The notes below the pieces were generated by a model, which saw nothing but the letters and a program-made list of their open reading frames with translations, had not been told where the DNA came from and did no database searches. A program made the position numbers and the translations under genes. Below are positions 1 through 5,495 of a DNA stretch of 9,262 nt, one piece after another. Each line of letters starts with the position of its first letter. Within the stretch, counting starts at the first letter, position 1. The stretch lies in the NCBI GenBank assembly GCA_903885895.1, contig CAISKC010000107.1, forward strand, positions 1 through 9,262, read 5' to 3'. Origin of the DNA: an uncultured Legionella sp. Its GTDB lineage: Bacteria > Pseudomonadota > Gammaproteobacteria > Legionellales > Legionellaceae.

Positions 1-986
1 AGCAAGACCTGTATGAATTGCCAGAACAAGACGCCCAGCCCACAACTAGAAGAGGAAAAAAAGCTGCAGTGATCACATGGCCACGTTTATTTAATGCAAG
101 ATTAAAGTATAATACATTTCAGGATATAATTTCATTATTGTCGTCTGAATATGTCCACCAGTATAAATCACAGTTAAAAATATTCTTCCAGATCTTAGAT
201 GACACAACCACATTTAAAAAGACAATTCAAAATGCACAGTGGACTTTAGATAAGCTAAAAAATGCCAAAATGAAAAATGGTGAGCCATACTCATTAAACT
301 CTCGCAAGACTTATTTACAAGCGTTTTTGAAAGCGAAGTCCGAGCTAACAATACCAGTACCAGATAAAGAAGAGCAATTGTATCAAAATGCATTTTCAGT
401 GTACAAATTAGATAGCTTAGATGTCACAAAGCATAAAAAAGCAACAGAAAAGATCCTGAGTTTTCCAAATTATTTAAAATTAGTGTTAGACCATTTTGGT
501 GCAGAAAGTAAAGAGTATTTAATTGCTAAGTTGTATGATGAATTCACAATGCGTGATGATTTTTATTTAAAAATAGTGAAGACTATAGCGGAGACCAAAA
601 GTGATACGCAAAATTTCCTAGTATTACCAGTAGCGATTGCGCAACCCATCACGTTGCAGATAAACCAGTTCAAGACAGTTAAAAAATATGGAAAAATCAA
701 AGAGGAATTGTCAAAACCCTTATCAGACATGATAAGAGCTTACATAGCTGCAAACAAAATTGAATATGGTTCATTCTTATTTGGTAAAAGTAAAACGAAT
801 ACAGATTATGTGAGCAAAATGAATCAGAAATTAGGATTAGTAGGCTATAGCATAACAAAATTCAGAAACATGAAATCAAGCGAAATCCCAATAGTTGGAG
901 ATAATGAAGCACGCGTTTTAATGGCTAATAAACTCAAGCACAGTCCAGTAATGTCAGAAAGATATGTGAGAGATTTAATTATTTAA
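1..986 (+). CDS. Tyrosine recombinase/integrase, 5'-truncated by window edge
   Basis: Probable DNA strand-transfer enzyme of the tyrosine recombinase superfamily, suited to integrating or resolving the viral genome. The frame is open from base 3. The first possible start, TTG at 18, is only a codon inside the gene, so the true start lies upstream. Numbering from that codon, the catalytic domain shows Arg I in FTMRDDF (R179), a beta-hairpin lysine in NQFKTVKKYG (K219), Arg II in ITKFR (R283), a histidine in LKHSPVMSERYVR (H308) and the nucleophile Y316 eight residues later. That last segment is the classic box II ending. The usual HxxR histidine is replaced: the position three before R283 is T280. 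The N-terminal third is helical and lysine-rich, as expected of a core-binding domain. The gene converges on the minus-strand virion block across a 37-bp gap. Similar recombinases occur in PLVs and virophages. Family call firm; exact subfamily and activity unproven. Confidence 0.8.
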   Translation, partial: QDLYELPEQDAQPTTRRGKKAAVITWPRLFNARLKYNTFQDIISLLSSEYVHQYKSQLKIFFQILDDTTTFKKTIQNAQWTLDKLKNAKMKNGEPYSLNSRKTYLQAFLKAKSELTIPVPDKEEQLYQNAFSVYKLDSLDVTKHKKATEKILSFPNYLKLVLDHFGAESKEYLIAKLYDEFTMRDDFYLKIVKTIAETKSDTQNFLVLPVAIAQPITLQINQFKTVKKYGKIKEELSKPLSDMIRAYIAANKIEYGSFLFGKSKTNTDYVSKMNQKLGLVGYSITKFRNMKSSEIPIVGDNEARVLMANKLKHSPVMSERYVRDLII

Positions 987-999
987 ATGAGATTGTGTA

Positions 1000-1015
1000 T
1001 TGGGTTATAACCCAA
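1000..1015. repeat. Perfect 16-bp palindrome between convergent genes
   Basis: TTGGGTTATAACCCAA equals its own reverse complement. It lies in the 37-bp gap between the recombinase stop and the stop of the convergent zinc-ribbon gene. As RNA it could fold with a 6-bp stem and a TATA loop from either strand, so a bidirectional transcript-end signal is the simplest reading. A recombination or protein-binding site is an alternative because of the adjacent recombinase. Confidence 0.6.
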
Positions 1016-1023
1016 GAGACAAT

Positions 1024-1248
1024 TTAATTATGCAACATCTGGACTAGTCGGTTAGAAAGGTCAAGAGTGATACTTTCTTTAACTGTGGTGACATACATGT
1101 GACAAAAGCCACACATATGTTTGTAGGAGCATTCCTCCTGACCGTTTATGGTCTCGATTTCTTTAAACAGCATGAAAACTTTGGACATAGGTATCATTTT
1201 TCTGCAACAGACGCATTTCATTTTTTCTTTCGAAGGTAGAAAATCCAT
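1024..1248 (-). CDS. Small zinc-ribbon-like protein (74 aa)
   Basis: Unrecognised small protein with two CxxC knuckles, C12-x2-C15 and C46-x2-C49, about 30 residues apart. This spacing fits a zinc ribbon or treble-clef metal site. Extra C14, C40, H44 and H50 could substitute as ligands. The N-terminus is short and lysine-containing, and the C-terminus is a probable helix (about residues 55-72). Such small zinc proteins in DNA viruses often act in transcription or protein contacts, but nothing here fixes a role. It is the last gene of the minus-strand block and ends 38 bp from the recombinase stop. The start context TTATAAATGG has A at -3 and G at +4, favourable for eukaryotic initiation, with an AT-rich TATA-like stretch just upstream. 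Gene call good, function open. Confidence 0.7.
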   Translation of the reverse strand: MDFLPSKEKMKCVCCRKMIPMSKVFMLFKEIETINGQEECSYKHMCGFCHMYVTTVKESITLDLSNRLVQMLHN

Positions 1249-1294
1249 TTATAATAACGCTAGATTAAAAATTAACAGAATTAAATTAAATTGC

Positions 1295-1426
1295 CTAAAG
1301 TACTAATAAAATTATCCCAACGGCATATGGACTCATTCCAACTTTAGTAACCATAACATAATAAATAAGGTTTTGAAAATAGTACTGAATGATTTGACTC
1401 ATGAGGGATGTGACAATAGAGTCCAT
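1295..1426 (-). CDS. Short hydrophobic protein (43 aa), probable membrane peptide
   Basis: A 44-codon reading frame (ATG at 1426, TAG at 1295) fills most of the otherwise empty gap between the 120-aa and 74-aa genes. It starts only 6 bp after the 120-aa gene's TGA, on the same strand. The product begins MDSIVTSLMSQIIQYYFQ and ends SPYAVGIILLVL. It is mostly hydrophobic and aromatic with a single lysine, consistent with one or two short membrane-embedded or membrane-lying helices. The spacing suggests co-transcription with the 120-aa gene. No family is recognised. The size would suit a viral membrane or holin-like peptide, but that is inference. It could be a chance frame; the fit to the gap and the biased composition argue for a real gene. 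Confidence 0.45.
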   Translation of the reverse strand: MDSIVTSLMSQIIQYYFQNLIYYVMVTKVGMSPYAVGIILLVL

Positions 1427-1432
1427 GTTATT

Positions 1433-1795
1433 TCAAAGTTTGCTTTTCAAGTAGTTGGTTATAATTCGTAAATATTTTTGGAACAAAGGAATAGTTTTAA
1501 CTAATTTATTATTGCACACGAAGTCAACAGAGCAAGAAATGATATTTTTTTCGGCAAGAGTTAGCGCAAAAAGTTGATCGAATATTTCTAAACAAAGCGT
1601 TTTCTTGTCGATCTTTCCAGTTAATGCATTTTCAATACAGTTGCACACAAATATAAGTAATTCATTATCAAACTTAAGACCAGAATAGTTCTCGATTTCT
1701 TTGACCTTGGCAACGATTGAAGTGATTAAATCGGACTTGTGAGCTGCAAGTTTCAAAGTGTTCTTTGGCTTAATAAAAGTGAGATTGATGCTCAT
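1433..1795 (-). CDS. Unknown helical protein (120 aa)
   Basis: Not recognised with confidence. The sequence reads as nearly all alpha-helical. A short N-terminal segment (MSINLTFIKPKN) is followed by an amphipathic helix around residues 18-38. A hydrophobic, cysteine-bearing stretch, ELLIFVCNCIENAL, lies near 45-58, another hydrophobic helix FDQLFALTL near 72-80, and a basic C-terminal helix (KYLRIITNYLKSKL). There is no signal peptide or catalytic motif. From memory, small helical proteins with a LLxFxCxxIE-type stretch recur in PLV-like genomes, but their role is unknown to me. It lies between the 186-aa virion-like gene (35 bp upstream) and the 43-aa hydrophobic frame (6 bp downstream). 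A virion accessory or membrane-associated role is possible; none is claimed. Confidence 0.65.
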   Translation of the reverse strand: MSINLTFIKPKNTLKLAAHKSDLITSIVAKVKEIENYSGLKFDNELLIFVCNCIENALTGKIDKKTLCLEIFDQLFALTLAEKNIISCSVDFVCNNKLVKTIPLFQKYLRIITNYLKSKL

Positions 1796-1807
1796 ATATT
1801 AAACATT

Positions 1808-1822
1808 ATAAAATAATTTTAT
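1808..1822. repeat. AT-rich 7-bp inverted repeat with 1-nt centre
   Basis: ATAAAAT-A-ATTTTAT lies between the stop of the 186-aa gene (1831) and the start of the 120-aa gene (1795), both on the minus strand. It may be part of the 120-aa promoter or a weak 3'-end hairpin. In DNA this AT-rich it could also arise by chance. Confidence 0.3.
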
Positions 1823-1830
1823 TGGTATTT

Positions 1831-2391
1831 TCATTTTTCGGTTTCAGCAACCCCATAGATATGGAAGAAAAAATCCATAGCTGGGAACATTCCTAGATTT
1901 GCCGATGCAGGGGTAGCATAATCATAGCGAGTGAAAAATATTCTAACATTGGACATATTTTTTGGTTTGTCAATAGTAATTGTGTTTTGATCATTAACGA
2001 AATTAAACGAACCTGGAACCAGATATCCTGGAAGCGTTACCGTTCCTATGGATGCGCTCGAGTTATTGGACATGGATTTTGTATTGTATGTGCAGTTACT
2101 AAATGGAAGCCCCTCCATGCTAAGCATAATCGTTCTATCTATAGCATTTACTCCATAAATATTGACACATGCTCCAAAAGTGATAAAAGCTAAAGAAATA
2201 TTAAATTTTTCATATTTATCATACATGTCGCCTAAGATAGTTTTAAAGTCTACATTGTACCAAGTAGTATCAGTTCGTAGTGCATTAATTGAGCCAAAGT
2301 TATTGTAAACCCCTCCAGCAAAATTTGCAGCTGCTTCTGAATTATAAATCTGAGAGGTGTTGAGATGAAATGTAGCACAAGGTTTATCCAT
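1831..2391 (-). CDS. Minor capsid/penton-like protein, single jelly-roll candidate (186 aa)
   Basis: Probable virion protein. Predicted strands dominate, with no catalytic motif, signal peptide or membrane segment. A block around residues 44-72 (WYNVDFKTILGDMYDKYEKF, then NISLAFITF) joins a helix to a strand. The C-terminal block (about 148-180) contains NVRIFFTRYD and MDFFFHIYGV, alternating hydrophobic strands like those closing a jelly roll. From memory the GDMYDKY-type block recurs in algal-virus and PLV structural proteins, so a penton or minor-capsid role is the leading idea. The gene follows the major capsid gene on the same strand (87-bp gap), and its length suits one jelly roll. Directly before its ATG lies CTATAGTATA, shared with the pVI-like gene, suggesting common timing of expression. 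The 249-aa protein is the competing penton candidate. Confidence 0.6.
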   Translation of the reverse strand: MDKPCATFHLNTSQIYNSEAAANFAGGVYNNFGSINALRTDTTWYNVDFKTILGDMYDKYEKFNISLAFITFGACVNIYGVNAIDRTIMLSMEGLPFSNCTYNTKSMSNNSSASIGTVTLPGYLVPGSFNFVNDQNTITIDKPKNMSNVRIFFTRYDYATPASANLGMFPAMDFFFHIYGVAETEK

Positions 2392-2393
2392 TG

Positions 2394-2403
2394 TATACTA
2401 TAG
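2394..2403 (-). promoter_or_regulatory. CTATAGTATA motif before the 186-aa virion gene
   Basis: The minus strand reads CACTATAGTATACAATGG. The 10-mer CTATAGTATA lies 2 bases before the start codon and is identical to the one before the pVI-like gene. A TATA-like or initiator element giving a very short leader is likely. Confidence 0.45.
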
Positions 2404-2412
2404 TGACTTATT

Positions 2413-2437
2413 AAATATTATAATTTTTATAATATTT
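2413..2437. repeat. 11-bp inverted repeat with 3-nt loop, downstream of MCP gene
   Basis: AAATATTATAA, then TTT, then TTATAATATTT: a perfect 11-bp stem 42 bases past the major capsid stop and 22 bases before the 186-aa start, all on the minus strand. It may end capsid transcripts, as hairpins do in Mimivirus and virophages. Its arms also contain the TATAATATT sequence seen in the divergent promoter, so a promoter role is equally possible. Confidence 0.5.
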
Positions 2438-2478
2438 GATTCCCTAAACATTTGACTCTATGTTTCCTAAAGGAGTAT

Positions 2479-3852
2479 TTAATATTTAACAATGGCAGTA
2501 CCATTTTCACAGATCAACAAGCTGTCATACAAGGCGAAGAAATCATATCGCACAAGACCTGCAGCCTGTGTCCCATCAAAAGTCAAATTCCAATAAATAT
2601 CATCAGTTAGTGTGTTATAGCCGCTGAATATACTATCTTTGTCTGCATTAGCGTAGGTCTCCATGTCAATTCCTATCGCAAAGTTGGCGCTCACAGAAGA
2701 AGCGGTTAATGCAGCAGCCTCAGTGTTTGCCACAGGGGATAAAACACCATAGCTGGGTACATTCATATTTGGGCTGTGAGTAAGATCTGATAACGAAGCG
2801 ACACACTTAGATAATTCAGAAAAGTATTCAGCAAAGGTGGAAGGAGATTTAGCAGGCACAATTTTCGAACCAAACCTGACACTGTATTGAGTAAGACCAC
2901 AAGAGCCTGATGCTAAGGGGAACATACCAATAGCACCAGCTGAACTACGTCGCATAGTTCCAATAATATGTTTCAAAGAAGAAAATTTTGCAGGAATAGG
3001 AGCAGTAACTTGATTAACGCCGCCATTCACATACGCTGCATTATAAACGTAATTGCGGAAGCTTGGAATAACATACTGCAGAGGCTGACCGCCTAAAGAT
3101 TGATTGATAATAGCCATAGACGAATCAGCCAAATCAATAAATGAGGCAATGTATTCCACATTTGTTACACTAAAAGAAGCAGGAACGACTGTATCACACA
3201 CGCAAAACTGTTGCGCGGTTGAGCACAAAACTAATTCCAATCGCAATGGAGCAGAAGTCATAGCAAAAAGGGGAATGTACTGAGTTCCTAAAGATCCAAG
3301 AATAGATAACAAATTAATAGTATAAGTTCTTGCGGTTGTGACAGCATTTGCGGCGACCCCAGCTGCAGCAACAAACTCAATAAGGGGATTGACAGACAGA
3401 CGTTCTCCAGCTGGGCAAGAAAATGCTTGATTAGTAGCAGCTACAACTACATCATCATAACGCATGCCAGAATTAATGTTATACTTACCTTTGGATGCAC
3501 CATTAGACTTTTGCAGAGAAATCAAATTCGCTACACACATGCCATAAGTATCCACGTCCTCAATTAAATTGGATCCAGCCCAAAGACGTAATCTAGAAAT
3601 TACACCATGAGCTCCTGATCTGTCGAGCCTCGTGTAGTTAGATGCAGCATTTCCATTTGTGACTGACAATGAGAACTTCAGCGAACTCTCAGCACCAATC
3701 AGAACTAGGTTATTTCTAGTAGGAATGTTAAAGATGATCGTCTGACCACCTGCATAAGGTCCCATCCCATTTTGTGGCTGGATATTGCTAATGTAGGCGT
3801 GAGCGCTAGCAGATTCGACCTTGTTCTGGTACTTCAAATTCTTTGGCAACAT
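2479..3852 (-). CDS. MCP: Major capsid protein, probable double jelly-roll
   Basis: Best candidate for the hexon-type capsomer of the icosahedral shell. At 457 aa it is near the small end for PLV and virophage major capsid proteins. The N-terminal region has a strand pair GGQTIIFNIPTRNNLVL (about 35-51). An invariant-looking turn and strand, RLDRSGAHGVISRLRLWAGS followed by NLIEDVDTYG, spans about 75-104. The middle block near 177-211 (INLLSILGS, YIPLFAM, then APLRLELVL) resembles the junction between the two barrels in related capsid proteins. The C-terminus ends in strands (DDIYWNLTF, YDFFALYDSLLIC). There is no signal peptide or membrane segment. The ATG follows TTATAAT directly. It lies between the pVI-like gene and the 186-aa virion gene. 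Fold and role are inferred from motif pattern, length and neighbours. Confidence 0.85.
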   Translation of the reverse strand: MLPKNLKYQNKVESASAHAYISNIQPQNGMGPYAGGQTIIFNIPTRNNLVLIGAESSLKFSLSVTNGNAASNYTRLDRSGAHGVISRLRLWAGSNLIEDVDTYGMCVANLISLQKSNGASKGKYNINSGMRYDDVVVAATNQAFSCPAGERLSVNPLIEFVAAAGVAANAVTTARTYTINLLSILGSLGTQYIPLFAMTSAPLRLELVLCSTAQQFCVCDTVVPASFSVTNVEYIASFIDLADSSMAIINQSLGGQPLQYVIPSFRNYVYNAAYVNGGVNQVTAPIPAKFSSLKHIIGTMRRSSAGAIGMFPLASGSCGLTQYSVRFGSKIVPAKSPSTFAEYFSELSKCVASLSDLTHSPNMNVPSYGVLSPVANTEAAALTASSVSANFAIGIDMETYANADKDSIFSGYNTLTDDIYWNLTFDGTQAAGLVRYDFFALYDSLLICENGTAIVKY

Positions 3853-3881
3853 ATTATAATCTAAGTAAACATTTTATTTTA

Positions 3882-3915
3882 AAGAAAAGTAGAGTAAATA
3901 GAATCTACTTTTCTT
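3882..3915. terminator. 12-bp perfect hairpin between pVI-like and MCP genes
   Basis: AAGAAAAGTAGA and TCTACTTTTCTT pair perfectly around a 10-nt loop (3894-3903). It sits about 37 bases past the stop of the pVI-like gene and 30 bases before the capsid start on the minus strand. This is the strongest hairpin in the window and the least explained by plain AT-richness. A 3'-end or polyadenylation hairpin is the best reading, by analogy with mimivirus and virophage transcripts. Confidence 0.55.
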
Positions 3916-3951
3916 ATTATTATTCCTAAATAAACTTCTAAATAGGTTGGA

Positions 3952-4431
3952 TTAAACAAATGCAGGGGATAGATCATCCGCCGCAACAATAGCAGCCTGT
4001 TTGCGCCCATTCATTTTTTCAAGAACTGTGTTTCGCATTCGGTCGCCATCTGCATTTCGCCTTAATCTTGATTCTTCTTGATCTCTTTTTTGATCAATAA
4101 ATTCTGCGCCTTGCTTAAGTTTATTCATAGCCATTGCACCTCCCTCAATATATTTTCCTGCTATAGGAATCCGCCCAGCTCCTAAACTAACAGCCCCTGA
4201 CATAATTTTATCAGCAATACCAGTTCCAATTCTTAAGCCGTCTGTAACAGCTCCAGATTGTAATACAATGTTTTTGGCGATTTGGTTTGCTTGTGCAGGA
4301 ATGTTGCTAATACCTCGTTTGATTTCATGTAAAGCTGAACTGCCTTTCGCTCCAAGTTGATTAAATGATTTTGTCACTTTGTTTCCGAGACTAGAGAATG
4401 CTCGTCCAATTTTTATTCCAAGAAAACCCAT
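3952..4431 (-). CDS. Adenovirus pVI-like amphipathic minor virion protein (159 aa)
   Basis: Candidate internal virion protein with membrane-disrupting potential. Residues 1-40 form amphipathic helices rich in Gly, Ser and Lys (MGFLGIKIGRAFSSLGNKV, then SFNQLGAKG). This resembles the N-terminal lytic helix region of adenovirus protein VI and its counterparts in adintoviruses and PLVs. The middle (58-105) is a Gly/Ala-rich hydrophobic stretch, and the C-terminal third is a charged helix (EFIDQKRDQEESRLRR). IEGG-A at 95-99 fits the type I adenovirus protease consensus ([MIL]xGG-x), though one match can be chance. It lies directly upstream of the major capsid gene and downstream of the 249-aa structural gene, fitting a late virion protein. 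CTATAGTATA sits immediately before the ATG. The similarity is compositional and positional rather than by signature residues. Confidence 0.55.
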   Translation of the reverse strand: MGFLGIKIGRAFSSLGNKVTKSFNQLGAKGSSALHEIKRGISNIPAQANQIAKNIVLQSGAVTDGLRIGTGIADKIMSGAVSLGAGRIPIAGKYIEGGAMAMNKLKQGAEFIDQKRDQEESRLRRNADGDRMRNTVLEKMNGRKQAAIVAADDLSPAFV

Positions 4432-4441
4432 TATACTATAG
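4432..4441 (-). promoter_or_regulatory. CTATAGTATA motif before the pVI-like gene
   Basis: The minus strand reads CCTATAGTATAATGGG, so the 10-mer CTATAGTATA touches the start codon. The same 10-mer precedes the 186-aa gene by 2 bases. It is a putative shared late promoter or initiator that would give a near-leaderless transcript. Confidence 0.45.
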
Positions 4442-4461
4442 GCAAGTAATAAAAAATTTGT

Positions 4462-5211
4462 CTAAAGCGGATTAGTTTCAATGTCTAACTGAAGAGTGAC
4501 TGAAAAATGGCATCCATTTAAATCTAAAATGTCACCATCTTGGTCTGTTAATTTTAGATGCAAAAACGTCAAATTCGTCACATTATGAACTTCATAATAA
4601 GCATTATAAAAATTGGAATAAGTGATGATCGATCCACTTGAACTCATAATAGGAATAGAGCATAAAATATTGCAGTTGTTGGGAGTTGCATTATTCACAT
4701 TGTGTAGCAGGAAATTATTAGATGAAACATAAATATTTCTGATGGTAAATAGATTGATAGAAATGGTGGATTTTATAATATTCGCTGCGCTAGAGTAAGT
4801 AAATCCAGAAGAGAACCCTAGCATCTCAAAACAAGTCGAGGTCTTTAATAGTTGGAATGCATTGGTGGTATTAGTAAATGTGTAGGAATTATCTAGTGCT
4901 GCATAAGTAATTGTAAAATTAGCGCCTAAGATAGTTCTCAAGGCGGAGGCTAAGGTCAACACATTGTAGTTGCCTTGTGGAATGACTGCGCTGTAGGCTA
5001 TTCCATTCACCGAATAATTAAACACATCATTGAAGTTGTCACAATTAAAGAATGAGAATGGTATTGATGCCGTCTGCACAGCAACTGAGATTTTGGATCG
5101 TCTTGGCACAACCAAATTAGGCAGATCAAATAAGCATTCAGAAGTGTATTGGTTAACATATGAAGTGGCGCTTTGACTATTTAAAAATAAGCAGATGGTT
5201 TGTTTATTCAT
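4462..5211 (-). CDS. Conserved beta-rich virion protein, penton/minor-capsid-like (249 aa)
   Basis: Probable structural protein. The N-terminal half contains the segments SIPFSFFNC (about 49-57) and IPQGNYNVLTLASAL (77-91), a strand-turn-helix. The C-terminal block (about 203-245) has NAYYEVHNVTNLTFLHLKL, a DQDGD turn and then CHFSVTLQLDI. This looks like an edge-strand hairpin and is a pattern I associate from memory with a protein widespread in PLV and adintovirus-like elements. Asn/Ser/Thr content is high, with no membrane segment. It sits between ATPase-side genes and the pVI-like gene. Its ATG lies inside the end of the 86-aa gene (8-bp overlap, ATGAATAA). TATAAAGGAAAATG upstream could act as a TATA element. 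A penton or vertex-associated role is plausible, but the 186-aa protein could equally fill it. Confidence 0.6.
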   Translation of the reverse strand: MNKQTICLFLNSQSATSYVNQYTSECLFDLPNLVVPRRSKISVAVQTASIPFSFFNCDNFNDVFNYSVNGIAYSAVIPQGNYNVLTLASALRTILGANFTITYAALDNSYTFTNTTNAFQLLKTSTCFEMLGFSSGFTYSSAANIIKSTISINLFTIRNIYVSSNNFLLHNVNNATPNNCNILCSIPIMSSSGSIITYSNFYNAYYEVHNVTNLTFLHLKLTDQDGDILDLNGCHFSVTLQLDIETNPL

Positions 5212-5464
5212 TTTCCTTTATATTACACCTCATATTATATTCAGCCAAAGGACTGTTTGGCGCACTCTGCTCAGCTATTTGTTCAATTATTTTATCAAAG
5301 CCTGGGATGTTTTCATAGCCTTTTGGGAACTTTTTGTCATAAAACTGGACCGAGTTGTAGACTGAATTGTATTGCAGCATTTCCCAGTCGACTGGACTGC
5401 CTATCAGTTCTTTTTGAGCGTTTGTTTTAGTACTCCAGTCATAAGCTTCGCCTAAATCTTCCAT
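5204..5464 (-). CDS. Unknown small acidic protein (86 aa)
   Basis: No family recognised. It is soluble-looking, acidic and rich in aromatic residues. It begins MEDLGEAYDW and contains PVDWEMLQYNSVYNSVQFY, a lysine-bearing turn (KKFPKGYENIPG) and a short C-terminal helix (FDKIIEQIAEQ). There are no membrane, metal or catalytic motifs. It is encoded between the packaging ATPase (31-bp gap) and the 249-aa structural gene, which it overlaps by 8 bp. A small virion or scaffold/cement part is therefore a reasonable guess from position only. The start has a TTAAATGG context, close to that of the ATPase and zinc-ribbon genes. The same-strand overlap and gap-filling support a real gene. Confidence 0.65.
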   Translation of the reverse strand: MEDLGEAYDWSTKTNAQKELIGSPVDWEMLQYNSVYNSVQFYDKKFPKGYENIPGFDKIIEQIAEQSAPNSPLAEYNMRCNIKENE

Positions 5465-5495
5465 TTAATATTTCTGATATTTTATTTTCGCTAAA

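Noticed and set aside
18..20. TTG as the start codon of the recombinase
   Set aside because: The frame is open upstream to the window edge and TTG starts are not expected in eukaryotic viruses. The gene is truncated by the window.
1249..1294. AT-rich 46-bp stretch as a replication origin
   Set aside because: It is short and AT-rich like the other gaps, with no repeated iterons or clear symmetry. Promoter of the zinc-ribbon gene is enough to explain it.
1987..2193. 68-codon plus-strand frame opposite the 186-aa gene
   Set aside because: It lies wholly antisense to a well-supported gene and its product has no recognisable feature.
5200..5430. 76-codon plus-strand frame opposite the 86-aa gene
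   Set aside because: It is antisense shadow of the 86-aa gene, which better fits operon spacing and start context. Its own composition is unremarkable.
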